DNA from: an uncultured Selenomonadaceae bacterium
GTDB lineage: Bacteria; Bacillota; Negativicutes; Selenomonadales; Selenomonadaceae
Assembly (NCBI GenBank): GCA_905236785.1
Contig: CAJOQC010000251.1
Span: forward strand, 1 to 5,834
Direction: 5' to 3'
Length of the DNA stretch: 5,834 nucleotides
Shown: piece by piece, positions 1 to 5,834 of the stretch
Numbering within the stretch: the stretch's first letter is position 1
Layout of the letters: each line of letters starts with the position of its first letter
Translations under genes and position numbers: made by a program
Notes under the pieces: generated by a model
Told to the model about the DNA's origin: nothing
Databases searched by the model: none
Seen by the model: the letters and a program-made list of their open reading frames with translations, nothing else

Positions 1-1298
1 CAAAAGAAAAATACCGCCGCCAAGGCGCAACCTGCCGCGCCGGTGAACATGGCCGCCCGGTCGCGGTTTTCTCGGGCGATTTTTAACGCCGCCGCCGAGG
101 TATAGGCATAGGCTACCGTTGCGCTCACGGTGTTTACGTCAATAATCCAGCTTATCGCCGTGCGCCCAAAAAAAGGTATCGGCAACGATAACAGGAGAAT
201 GAACCAAATTGCGTTTTGGGGAACTTCGTTTTTGCCGAGCGTGTTGAACCATTTTGGGAGCAACCCATCGCGAGCCATTGAGTAACTCAACCTGCTGCCG
301 GCAACGAACATACCAACAAGCCCCGTCACCACACCGGCAATTACGGTTATGCCCAACAGCCACATTCCGGCGTTGCCCATTAGCGTATGTATCGAATTAA
401 ATGTGGGCAAGCCTTTTATTCCCGACAGATTGTTAAGGTCGTTTATGTAGGACGCCCAACCGTCATAGTTTTTCGGCACGGCGGCCACGGCGACAACGGT
501 CAAAAAGGCATACGCCGCCACGGCGGCAACAACCGCCGCCGCCATAACCGCAAAAATTTTCTTCGGCGAAAAATTAAACTCCTCCGCCGAATGGGAAACA
601 GACTCAAAACCGGCAAACGCCCACGGCGCAAACACAACAATGCCCAAAACCGCGCCTGTAACCGACGAGTTGCCCGGAAAGGCGGGGGATAAAATCTTTG
701 CGTCGCCAGCGGAAAGAACAACGCCGAACGCCACGAGTATTCCACACAGCAGAACCGCCGCCGCCACCGTTTGCAACCCGACGGTAAAGCGGCGGCCGCG
801 CATACACAAAAGGCCGAACAGCCAAATAACGCCCAGCGCCAACAAAACTTCGCACAAATAAACATCAAACCCGGCTATGGTGTAAAGATAGCCGATTTGA
901 AACAAGTCCCCTGCCAAATAACGGAAAATAAGCGGCAAAGCCGTGGCATTCGCCCAAATTATGGCTATGTACATAAGCGTCATAAACCACGCGCACAAAA
1001 AGGCATGGTCGTAGCCAAAAATTCTTTTGGTATAGTAATAAGTCCCGCCCGCCTCAGGGTAACGGTTTATGAGATAGTGATAATTGTAGCCGATTATGAG
1101 CATCACCATGCCGCCGAATGTTATGCCGAGAGCCGTGCCGACAGGGCCTGCCGTCGGCAAAAAGGTGGTGCCGGGCATGACGAACGCGCCCCAGCCCACG
1201 GCGCACCCAAAAGCCAACGCCCATGCGCCGACGGGCGAAAGATACGGCGTGAGAACCGAAGATTTGTTATTATCCGTTTCGCTTTCAACGGCGTTCAT
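1..1298 (-). CDS. APC-superfamily amino acid permease, 3' end beyond the window
   Basis: An open frame reads leftwards without a stop from ATG at 1298-1296 to the window edge, giving 432 residues with the C-terminus missing. It is a polytopic inner-membrane protein, probably a secondary transporter of amino acids or amines. About eleven hydrophobic segments are visible (near residues 22-42, 52-72, 97-127, 146-166, 172-196, 212-235, 247-273, 310-337, 362-376, 384-405 and 416 onward). APC hallmarks are the glycine-rich unwound part of helix 1 (GWGAFVMPG, 35-43), PEAGGTYYYTKRIFG at 81-95, GFESVSHSAEEFNFSPKK near 230-247 (the helix 6/7 G(F/Y)E...AEE..NP.K pattern) and SRLSYSMARDGLLPKWF at 335-351. 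The start is supported by AAGGTGA seven bases upstream. Substrate cannot be told from sequence. Any domain after the transporter core would lie outside the window. The gene follows the cobT-like gene on the same strand after 178 bp, with a repeat element between them, so shared transcription is uncertain. Confidence 0.9.
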   Translation of the reverse strand, partial: MNAVESETDNNKSSVLTPYLSPVGAWALAFGCAVGWGAFVMPGTTFLPTAGPVGTALGITFGGMVMLIIGYNYHYLINRYPEAGGTYYYTKRIFGYDHAFLCAWFMTLMYIAIIWANATALPLIFRYLAGDLFQIGYLYTIAGFDVYLCEVLLALGVIWLFGLLCMRGRRFTVGLQTVAAAVLLCGILVAFGVVLSAGDAKILSPAFPGNSSVTGAVLGIVVFAPWAFAGFESVSHSAEEFNFSPKKIFAVMAAAVVAAVAAYAFLTVVAVAAVPKNYDGWASYINDLNNLSGIKGLPTFNSIHTLMGNAGMWLLGITVIAGVVTGLVGMFVAGSRLSYSMARDGLLPKWFNTLGKNEVPQNAIWFILLLSLPIPFFGRTAISWIIDVNTVSATVAYAYTSAAALKIARENRDRAAMFTGAAGCALAAVFFF

Positions 1299-1305
1299 AA
1301 AAAAA

Positions 1306-1312
1306 TCACCTT
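1306..1312 (-). promoter_or_regulatory. Shine-Dalgarno site of the permease gene
   Basis: On the minus strand AAGGTGA lies seven bases (all A on the coding strand complement, T in the message strand) before the ATG at 1298. This is good spacing and fixes the permease start. No convincing -35/-10 pair was found between this site and the cobT-like stop codon. Confidence 0.7.
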
Positions 1313-1332
1313 ACATAAATTTTTTATTTTAT

Positions 1333-1475
1333 GGGCAACCTCCCAAAACTCCCTCCGTCAGCCCTGCGGTCTGCCACCTCCCTCGAAGAGGGAGGCTTAA
1401 AATCAGCCCTCCTCCTTGAGGAGAGTGTCGGCGTATCCGACGGGATGAGGTATAAAAGAGTTTTTAGAGATGCCC
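1333..1475. repeat. MITE-like multi-hairpin repeat, copy 1 (complete)
   Basis: This non-coding element fills most of the 1299-1476 gap. Its ends are imperfect inverted repeats: GGGCA at 1333-1337 with CTCCCAAAACTC at 1340-1351, against GAGTTTTTAGAG at 1458-1469 with TGCCC at 1471-1475 (10 of 12 match in the longer arms, 5 of 5 in the outer arms). Inside are several hairpins: AGCCC/GGTCT at 1360-1372 with one mismatch, a perfect 8-bp stem CCTCCCTC/GAGGGAGG at 1377-1395 with a GAA loop, CTCCTC/GAGGAG at 1409-1423, and GTCGG/CCGAC at 1427-1441. A second copy in the same orientation begins near 5751. There is no open reading frame of its own, so if mobile it would depend on a transposase supplied elsewhere. 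The right boundary lies one base from the stop codon of the cobT-like gene. None of the stems is followed by a clear U-run, so it is not a textbook intrinsic terminator, though it could block transcription or protect a 3' end. Confidence 0.7.
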
Positions 1476-1476
1476 T

Positions 1477-3396
1477 TTATAATCCTTCGCCGCAGTCTAA
1501 TGCCACCGTCACGTTGGTTTCGGCAAAGGTTTTCATGTCGTTTAGCATAAACAGAGCGGCATCAACAATCATCATGCCAAGGCAGGCCACGATGCCGCCT
1601 TCAAAGGAAACGGCGGTCTTTATGAGTTTGGGTTGAACGTGCAGGACAAAGGGACGCACCTGCGGACAAAGTTTTTCGGTACAACGGGCGATAATATCCG
1701 TGGCTTCGCCGTCCAAAACAATTAGACTGCTGTTGTGAGCCGCGCTTATTATTGCGCCGATTACGGCGGAAAATATTCCTTTTAAGTCCTTGGGCAAACG
1801 GCGGAGCATATCGTCGGTTTCGTCAATTAAGCGTCCGTTTTCGTCGGTCAAAATTTTCTTTAAGCGTCGCGCCAATGTGCCGGGGGCATCCTCCGCGCCA
1901 AGCTCCCGCACGGCGATGCCCACCACCGGCGAATGAAAACTCAAATCCTCCCCAAGAGCGCGGCCGCAACCAAAGGCGGGCATGGGCGCAATATTATCGT
2001 CAAGGGGGAAAATGGTTATCTCGTCGGAATATTCCTGCACAAAGGAGAAAGTTATTTTCTTCTCTGCCTCCGTCGGCTCGCGTTTGTTGCCGCAAAATAC
2101 AAGCATACTGAAAAAAATCTCCGTTTGCGGCCGCTCGTCGTTCAAGATACCCGCCAAATGGGCGGCAAGTTCCTCCAAAAGCCCCATGGAAAATCGCGGT
2201 TTTGCCAGTTTATCTATTCGGTCGCGGCATTTTTTGATAAGAGTGCCATCGGGGCTGGGCATGGTGTTGGTGTAAAAATTAAAAGTGACGTCGCTTAGGG
2301 TTTCGGGTACGTCGTCAAGGAATTGTTCATCTTCATTTTCGTCCTCGTCATCGTCGGAGCTTTTAGTGTTGTTTCTAAGCGCGCCCACTATGTTTACGGC
2401 GGCGTTCAAAAAGCAAGCGACAACCGAAGATCCGCAAGCCTCCCCAAGGCGCAAACGTAAATCAATAAAAGGGGACAGATTAAGTTTTTTCAGTATGTGC
2501 TTATGCCCTTCTTCGGCGGCAATATGGGAGGCCAAAAGATGGTCGCGGCAAAAGGGAGATATGGCGCAAGCGATAAGAGCGGCCGCGCCGGTGTTAAAAC
2601 CGTCCAAAATTACCAACGCATTCTTGGCGGACGCGCCCAAGATTATGCCCGCGATGCAACCAAGTTCAAAGCCGCCTGTTTTGGCAAGAACATCAATTCC
2701 GTCGTCGGGGTTTGGCCGGTTTACTTCAAGAATACGTTCCACAACGCCGATTTTCTTTTTCAATCGTTCGTCGGAAATGTTCGTGCCGCGCCCCGTGGCC
2801 TCTTTGGGGCTTATGCGGCACATTGCCGCGCATATAGCCGCCGAGGCGGTGGTGTTGGCTATTCCCATTTCGCCGGGCAAAAATACGTTGTAGCCTGCGT
2901 CAATGTATTCGTTGGCCAAACTTATGCCCGTTTCGATGGATTTAACGGCCTCGTCCCGTGTCATGGCCGCGCCTTCGGCGGAGTTTTTCGTGCCGAAGGC
3001 AATTTTTCTGTTGATTAGTTCCGGCAAATCAGAAGTGTCGGCGGCAATACCCATGTCAACAACCACAAGGCGCGAGTCGGCAAAATTTGCCATGGCATTG
3101 GCCGCCGCGCCGCGGGAAATAAGATAGTTCGCCGTCATGTCAAGGCTTGTTTTTTGCGGATATGCGCTCACGTTCATTGCGGCAACGCCATGGTCGGCGC
3201 AGGCGATAATCGTGCATTTTTCAGGCGCGGGCAAATCGCTCCTGCCCGTTGCGCCCACATACGTGCAAAGAATGTTGTTAAGCTCGCCCAAAGAATCGGC
3301 GTTGGACATAAGACTTGCCAACTCGCGCCGAAATTCGGCTATTGCTTTTTCGTCGGCGGGGGCGATTTTTGCCGTAGTTTCTGCCAAGATACTCAT
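1477..3396 (-). CDS. cobT: Tandem CobT-family phosphoribosyltransferase, single-chain CobT-CobT fusion (ArsAB-like)
   Basis: CobT-family enzymes move phosphoribose from nicotinate mononucleotide to the lower-ligand base (5,6-dimethylbenzimidazole, or phenolics in ArsAB), giving the alpha-riboside phosphate for the cobamide nucleotide loop; they act in the cytoplasm. At 639 residues this is almost twice the usual ~350. Unit 1 (about 1-340) shows CADHGV at 66-71, GEMGIANTT at 175-183, NRPNPDDGIDVLAKTGGFE at 226-244, ILDGFNTGAAAL at 263-274, SHIAAEEGH at 290-298 and RLRLGEACGS at 314-323; Glu319 matches the catalytic Glu317 of Salmonella CobT. An acidic linker follows (348-362, 11 of 15 Asp/Glu). 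Unit 2 (about 370-639) starts with LAKPRFSMGLLEELAAHLAG (397-416), like the KPxGSLG region, and ends with a CobT-type tail (NDMKTFAETNV, 619-629), but its core motifs are degraded (LDGEATD at 561-567; the SH.SAE.GH stretch is missing). Only unit 1 is likely catalytic. ATG is chosen because AAGGA lies 8 bases upstream and it overlaps the tex stop as ATGA. The base used is unknown. Confidence 0.9.
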   Translation of the reverse strand: MSILAETTAKIAPADEKAIAEFRRELASLMSNADSLGELNNILCTYVGATGRSDLPAPEKCTIIACADHGVAAMNVSAYPQKTSLDMTANYLISRGAAANAMANFADSRLVVVDMGIAADTSDLPELINRKIAFGTKNSAEGAAMTRDEAVKSIETGISLANEYIDAGYNVFLPGEMGIANTTASAAICAAMCRISPKEATGRGTNISDERLKKKIGVVERILEVNRPNPDDGIDVLAKTGGFELGCIAGIILGASAKNALVILDGFNTGAAALIACAISPFCRDHLLASHIAAEEGHKHILKKLNLSPFIDLRLRLGEACGSSVVACFLNAAVNIVGALRNNTKSSDDDEDENEDEQFLDDVPETLSDVTFNFYTNTMPSPDGTLIKKCRDRIDKLAKPRFSMGLLEELAAHLAGILNDERPQTEIFFSMLVFCGNKREPTEAEKKITFSFVQEYSDEITIFPLDDNIAPMPAFGCGRALGEDLSFHSPVVGIAVRELGAEDAPGTLARRLKKILTDENGRLIDETDDMLRRLPKDLKGIFSAVIGAIISAAHNSSLIVLDGEATDIIARCTEKLCPQVRPFVLHVQPKLIKTAVSFEGGIVACLGMMIVDAALFMLNDMKTFAETNVTVALDCGEGL

Positions 3397-3409
3397 AATG
3401 ATTGTCCTT
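3393..3409 (-). promoter_or_regulatory. Translational coupling junction: ATGA overlap and Shine-Dalgarno site within the tex 3' end
   Basis: On the minus strand the tex stop TGA (3395-3393) and the start ATG of the cobT-like gene (3396-3394) share bases as ATGA. AAGGA at 3409-3405, inside the last tex codons, stands 8 bases before that ATG. This is the classic arrangement for re-initiation by ribosomes finishing tex, and it implies one transcript for both genes. Confidence 0.8.
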
Positions 3410-5588
3410 CGGGAACTTGTTTTAGAGATAGACCGATACGGTTTCGCTTTTCGTCCACGCTTATGACCATGACGGTCAAAATATCCCCGACGCTCACTAC
3501 GTCAAGAGGATGTTTTACGCGGCGGCGGCTAAGCTCCGATATGTGAATAAGCCCGGCGGTTTTTATGCCGATATCGACAAACACGCCAAAGTCGGTTATG
3601 TTCCGCACCGTGCCTTTCATCAGCGTACCCACGGTTATATCCGAAAGTTTTACGATTGCTTGCCGCGTCAAGGGTTTAGGCAAGTCCTCCCGAGGGTCGC
3701 GCCCCGGTTTTGCCAATGCGTCCAAAATATCATGCACCGTGGGCAAACCGGCGTTTAGCTTTTCCGCCAGCGTTTTCTCGTCAACCTGTTTTAACTTTTG
3801 ACCAAAAGCGGCAATTTTATCCTTATCCGCAAAATCCTTCGCCGCAAAATTAAGTTCGGCTAAAATTTTTTCGGCCAATTCGTAGGATTCGGGGTGTACG
3901 GCGGTGTTATCCAAAGGGTTGTCCCCTTCGCGTATCCGCAAAAAGCCGGCGCACTGAGTAAAGGCAGTTGGGCCTAAGCGGGGGACTTTCAAAAGCTCCC
4001 GTCGATTTTTGAACGCGCCGTTTTCGCCGCGATACTTAACGATGTTTTGCGCCACGGAGGAAGTTATGCCCGCCACATACTTCAAAAGCGCGGCGGAGGC
4101 GGTGTTAAGGTCTACGCCAACATGGTTTACGGCGGACTCCACCGTCGCGTCCAATGTTGCCGCCAATTCCTTTTGGTTCACGTCATGTTGGTACTGCCCC
4201 ACGCCTATGGCCTTAGGGTCGATTTTCACCAATTCCGCCAAAGGGTCTTGAACGCGCCGCGCAATGCTCACCGCGCCGCGAATGGTGACGTCATACTCCG
4301 GCAATTCCTCCTTGGCAAGTTTGGAGGCCGAATACACCGATGCCCCCGCCTCGTTGGTTATTATATAGTGAACATTTGTCAAATTGTTGTCGCGAATGAC
4401 GGCGGCGGCAAATTCCTCCGTTTCCAAGGATGCCGTGCCGTTGCCGATTGAAATGAGGGTTATGTCATGCTTTTTTATCAAACTCAAAACTTTGGCGGCG
4501 GCGGCTTTTTTTTGTTCTTCGCTGTGGGTCACATATAGAACTCCATGGTCTGTCACCTTGCCGTTTTTGTCCACCGCCGCCATTTTGCAACCGGTGCGAT
4601 AACCGGGGTCTAACCCCAAAACATTATGCCCCGCAAGGGGTGCGGCCAAAAGAAGTTGCTTTAGGTTTTGCCCGAAAATTTTTATCGCGCCGGTTTCGGC
4701 GGTTTCCGTCAAGTTGGCGCGAATTTCCCGCTCAAGGGCGGGGAAAAGCAACCGCTTGTAGCCGTCTTCGGCTGCGGCTTTTATTATATCGGAAAATATG
4801 GAGGGCTTTTTGCAAATACGCCGAAAAATTCGTTCGCAATTATCTTCATGGTTACATTCAAGGCGTACTTTCAAAAAGCCTTTCTTTTCGCCCCGATTTA
4901 TGGCAAGAATACGATGCCCCGGCAAGGTGCGCAAAGGTTCGCTGTAATTTTCGTACATCAAAAAGACTTGCGCCTCGTCGCTCGTTTTGTTCTCCTCGTT
5001 CAATTCGGCGTTTATATCGGCGGTCTTTTGCAAATGTTCCCGCAACCGCCCGCGCAGGGCGGCATCTTCGGCCACGGTTTCGGCAATGATGTCCGCCGCC
5101 CCCGCCAGCGCGTCTTCTATGGTTTCTACACCCTTTTCGGCATCAACAAAGTCTTTGGCAAAATCTTCGGGCTTGCCGCTTGTTTCTTCTTGGGCGAGGA
5201 TTTTTTCCGCCAAGGGTTCCAAGCCTTTTTCCTTTGCAACGGAGGCGCGGGTGCGTTTTTTCGGCCGATAGGGCAAATACAAATCTTCAAGTTCCTGAAG
5301 CTTGGCGGCTTTTTCGATGGCCGTTTTAAGTTCGGGGGTCAATTTGCCCAATTCTTCGATTTTTTCCAGTATTTCCTGTTGGCGGGCGACAAAATTTTTC
5401 AAATAGGCGAGCCGCTCTTCAATGGTACGTATTGCGCCCTCGTCCAAAGAGCCTGTGACTTCCTTGCGATAACGGGCGATAAAGGGAACGGTGTTCCCTT
5501 CGTTCAAAAGATTTTCCGTCGCCGTGACCTGTTCGGGTTTGATATTCAGTTCTTCGGCGATAATAACGGGAATATTTTCGATAAGCAT
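3393..5588 (-). CDS. tex: Tex-family RNA-binding S1 domain protein
   Basis: This 731-residue protein has the normal length and full domain order of bacterial Tex, a cytoplasmic nucleic-acid-binding factor related to eukaryotic Spt6 and linked to transcription. The helical N-terminal region (about 1-190) contains the family signature VPFIARYRKEVTGSLDE (34-50) and the segment around LEDLYLPYRPKKRTRA (100-115). A YqgF/RNase H-like domain starts at VLGLDPGYRTGCK (323-335) and runs to about 445, with TNEAGASVYSAS at 411-422. The highly conserved stretch RGAVSIARRVQDPLAELVKI follows at 437-456, then GVGQYQHDV at 462-470. Helix-hairpin-helix motifs cover about 488-551. The C-terminal S1 (OB-fold) domain spans about 651-724, with GTVRNITDFGVFVDIG at 659-674 and GLIHISEL at 679-686. 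The ATG start aligns with usual Tex starts; AGG lies 7 bases upstream and a good promoter lies about 45 bases upstream. It overlaps the cobT-like gene downstream by 4 bp. Nothing appears broken. Confidence 0.97.
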   Translation of the reverse strand: MLIENIPVIIAEELNIKPEQVTATENLLNEGNTVPFIARYRKEVTGSLDEGAIRTIEERLAYLKNFVARQQEILEKIEELGKLTPELKTAIEKAAKLQELEDLYLPYRPKKRTRASVAKEKGLEPLAEKILAQEETSGKPEDFAKDFVDAEKGVETIEDALAGAADIIAETVAEDAALRGRLREHLQKTADINAELNEENKTSDEAQVFLMYENYSEPLRTLPGHRILAINRGEKKGFLKVRLECNHEDNCERIFRRICKKPSIFSDIIKAAAEDGYKRLLFPALEREIRANLTETAETGAIKIFGQNLKQLLLAAPLAGHNVLGLDPGYRTGCKMAAVDKNGKVTDHGVLYVTHSEEQKKAAAAKVLSLIKKHDITLISIGNGTASLETEEFAAAVIRDNNLTNVHYIITNEAGASVYSASKLAKEELPEYDVTIRGAVSIARRVQDPLAELVKIDPKAIGVGQYQHDVNQKELAATLDATVESAVNHVGVDLNTASAALLKYVAGITSSVAQNIVKYRGENGAFKNRRELLKVPRLGPTAFTQCAGFLRIREGDNPLDNTAVHPESYELAEKILAELNFAAKDFADKDKIAAFGQKLKQVDEKTLAEKLNAGLPTVHDILDALAKPGRDPREDLPKPLTRQAIVKLSDITVGTLMKGTVRNITDFGVFVDIGIKTAGLIHISELSRRRVKHPLDVVSVGDILTVMVISVDEKRNRIGLSLKQVPEGQSL

Positions 5589-5631
5589 ACTTATACCTGT
5601 CCTGTATATAAAACTTTGAAATTTGGTGTTT

Positions 5632-5659
5632 ATTATATCACGGTTATCAATATTGTAAA
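5632..5659 (-). promoter_or_regulatory. Promoter of tex and the cobT-like gene
   Basis: On the minus strand TTTACA (5659-5654, 5 of 6 to TTGACA) and a perfect TATAAT (5637-5632) are 16 bases apart. Transcription should begin near 5625, leaving a leader of under 40 bases before the tex ATG at 5588. That leader is too short to hold a riboswitch. The region is strongly A+T-rich compared with the genes. Confidence 0.75.
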
Positions 5660-5668
5660 AGTTTACAA
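5653..5668. promoter_or_regulatory. Palindromic operator candidate over the tex -35 box
   Basis: TTGTAAAAGTTTACAA is a perfect dyad with 7-bp arms (TTGTAAA/TTTACAA) and a two-base centre (AG). The tex -35 hexamer lies inside its left part, so a bound protein would be expected to block RNA polymerase. The inner 14 bases differ from the palindromic LacI/CcpA-type site TGTAAACGTTTACA only at the centre (AG in place of CG). The total length, 16 bp, does not fit the 18-bp Rex site (TTGTGA-like arms with 4-bp centre). The regulator is not identified. Confidence 0.5.
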
Positions 5669-5703
5669 AAAAAAATTACGGAAAGACTTCCGCTCAAAAT
5701 ATG

Positions 5704-5733
5704 TTGGCAAGCTGACGGGAACAATGCTATAAT
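5704..5733 (+). promoter_or_regulatory. Plus-strand promoter candidate reading out of the window
   Basis: TTGGCA (5704-5709, 5 of 6 to TTGACA) and a perfect TATAAT (5728-5733) are 18 bases apart, and the -10 box is preceded by TG one base upstream (TGCTATAAT), an extended -10. It is divergent to the tex promoter, about 45 bases away between the two -35 boxes. Transcription would start near 5740 and run straight through the repeat at 5751, towards a gene beyond 5834 that cannot be seen. Confidence 0.5.
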
Positions 5734-5750
5734 TACAGGAAATATTAAAC

Positions 5751-5834
5751 CTCTAAAAACCCCTCCGTCAGCCCTGCGGGCTGCCACCTCCCCAAGAGGG
5801 GAGGCTTAAAATCAGACCTCATCTCGGAGGAAGA
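5751..5834. repeat. MITE-like multi-hairpin repeat, copy 2 (cut by the window end)
   Basis: This is a second copy of the element at 1333-1475, in the same orientation. It begins with CTCTAAAAAC, which matches the inverted right end of copy 1 (CTCTAAAAACTC) better than the left end of copy 1 does. It shares the exact 19-mer CCCTCCGTCAGCCCTGCGG (5761-5779; 1351-1369 in copy 1) and the 16-mer GGAGGCTTAAAATCAG (starting 5800). Hairpins are AGCCC/GGGCT at 5770-5782, perfect here, and CCTCCCC/GGGGAGG at 5787-5804 with a 4-base loop. The stem sequence differs from copy 1 (TCGA-type tip versus AAGA) but both arms remain paired. After about 5814 the copies diverge. The far end is outside the window. 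Confidence 0.75.

Noticed and set aside
1326..1354. Promoter directly before the permease (TAAAAT at 1331-1326 on the minus strand)
   Set aside because: No -35-like hexamer at 16-18 bases; the bases there are the G-rich repeat end.
1377..1395. Intrinsic terminator after the cobT-like gene
   Set aside because: The stem is strong, but neither strand has a U-run directly after it, so a canonical rho-independent terminator is not supported.
771..1400. Plus-strand open frame of 209 codons antisense to the permease
   Set aside because: No recognisable motif, poor start context, and it runs into the repeat element. The permease on the minus strand explains the sequence.
1340..1441. CRISPR array suspected from the repeated palindromes
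   Set aside because: The stems differ from one another and are not regularly spaced, and there is only one unit at each site. They are parts of one hairpin element.
2285..3018. Overlapping plus-strand frames within the cobT-like gene
   Set aside because: They are Ser/Arg/Lys-rich without motifs and oppose a frame with clear CobT signatures.
4668..5732. Long plus-strand open frame (354 codons) antisense to tex
   Set aside because: Its product is rich in Phe and Gly with no family motif, and it mirrors tex codon use. The tex reading on the other strand is full length and conserved throughout, so this is a shadow.
5589..5834. Cobalamin riboswitch upstream of the tex-cobT unit
   Set aside because: The tex leader is under 40 bases. 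The GCCACC inside the repeat only loosely resembles the B12 box (GCCACTG) and sits beyond the promoter; no other riboswitch elements are seen.

Overview
The window looks like chromosomal DNA of a bacterium in or near the Bacillota. G+C is close to half by eye. Promoters are of the sigma-70/sigma-A type, the Shine-Dalgarno sites are purine-rich, and intergenic gaps carry short multi-hairpin repeats. The closest known parallel I can name for the central gene is the paired CobT homologues (ArsA/ArsB) of Sporomusa ovata, which makes a Negativicutes-like host plausible. That placement is inference, not proof.

Layout from right to left, because all three genes lie on the minus strand. The right end (5589-5834) is an intergenic control region. 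It holds a strong minus-strand promoter for tex whose -35 box sits inside a perfect 16-bp dyad, a plus-strand promoter candidate firing out of the window to the right, and the first 84 bases of a hairpin-rich repeat. Next comes tex (3393-5588), a complete 731-residue S1/YqgF/HhH RNA-binding protein. Its stop codon overlaps by 4 bp (ATGA) the start of a 639-residue protein of the CobT family (1477-3396). The gap 1299-1476 is almost filled by a second copy of the repeat, as a closed inverted-repeat element of about 143 bp. A partial amino-acid permease of the APC superfamily (1-1298) has its own Shine-Dalgarno site and runs off the left edge.

The most notable object is the CobT-family gene. It encodes two CobT-like units in one chain, joined by an acidic linker. 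The N-terminal unit keeps the CobT core motifs and the catalytic-type glutamate but lacks the KPxGSLG motif near the N-terminus and the usual C-terminal tail. The C-terminal unit keeps versions of exactly those two segments while its core is eroded. It reads as a natural single-chain counterpart of a CobT-type (ArsAB-like) dimer, which would activate the lower-ligand base of a cobamide. tex and this gene are probably co-transcribed and translationally coupled; why they are linked is not evident. No other cobamide gene and no cobalamin riboswitch is visible.
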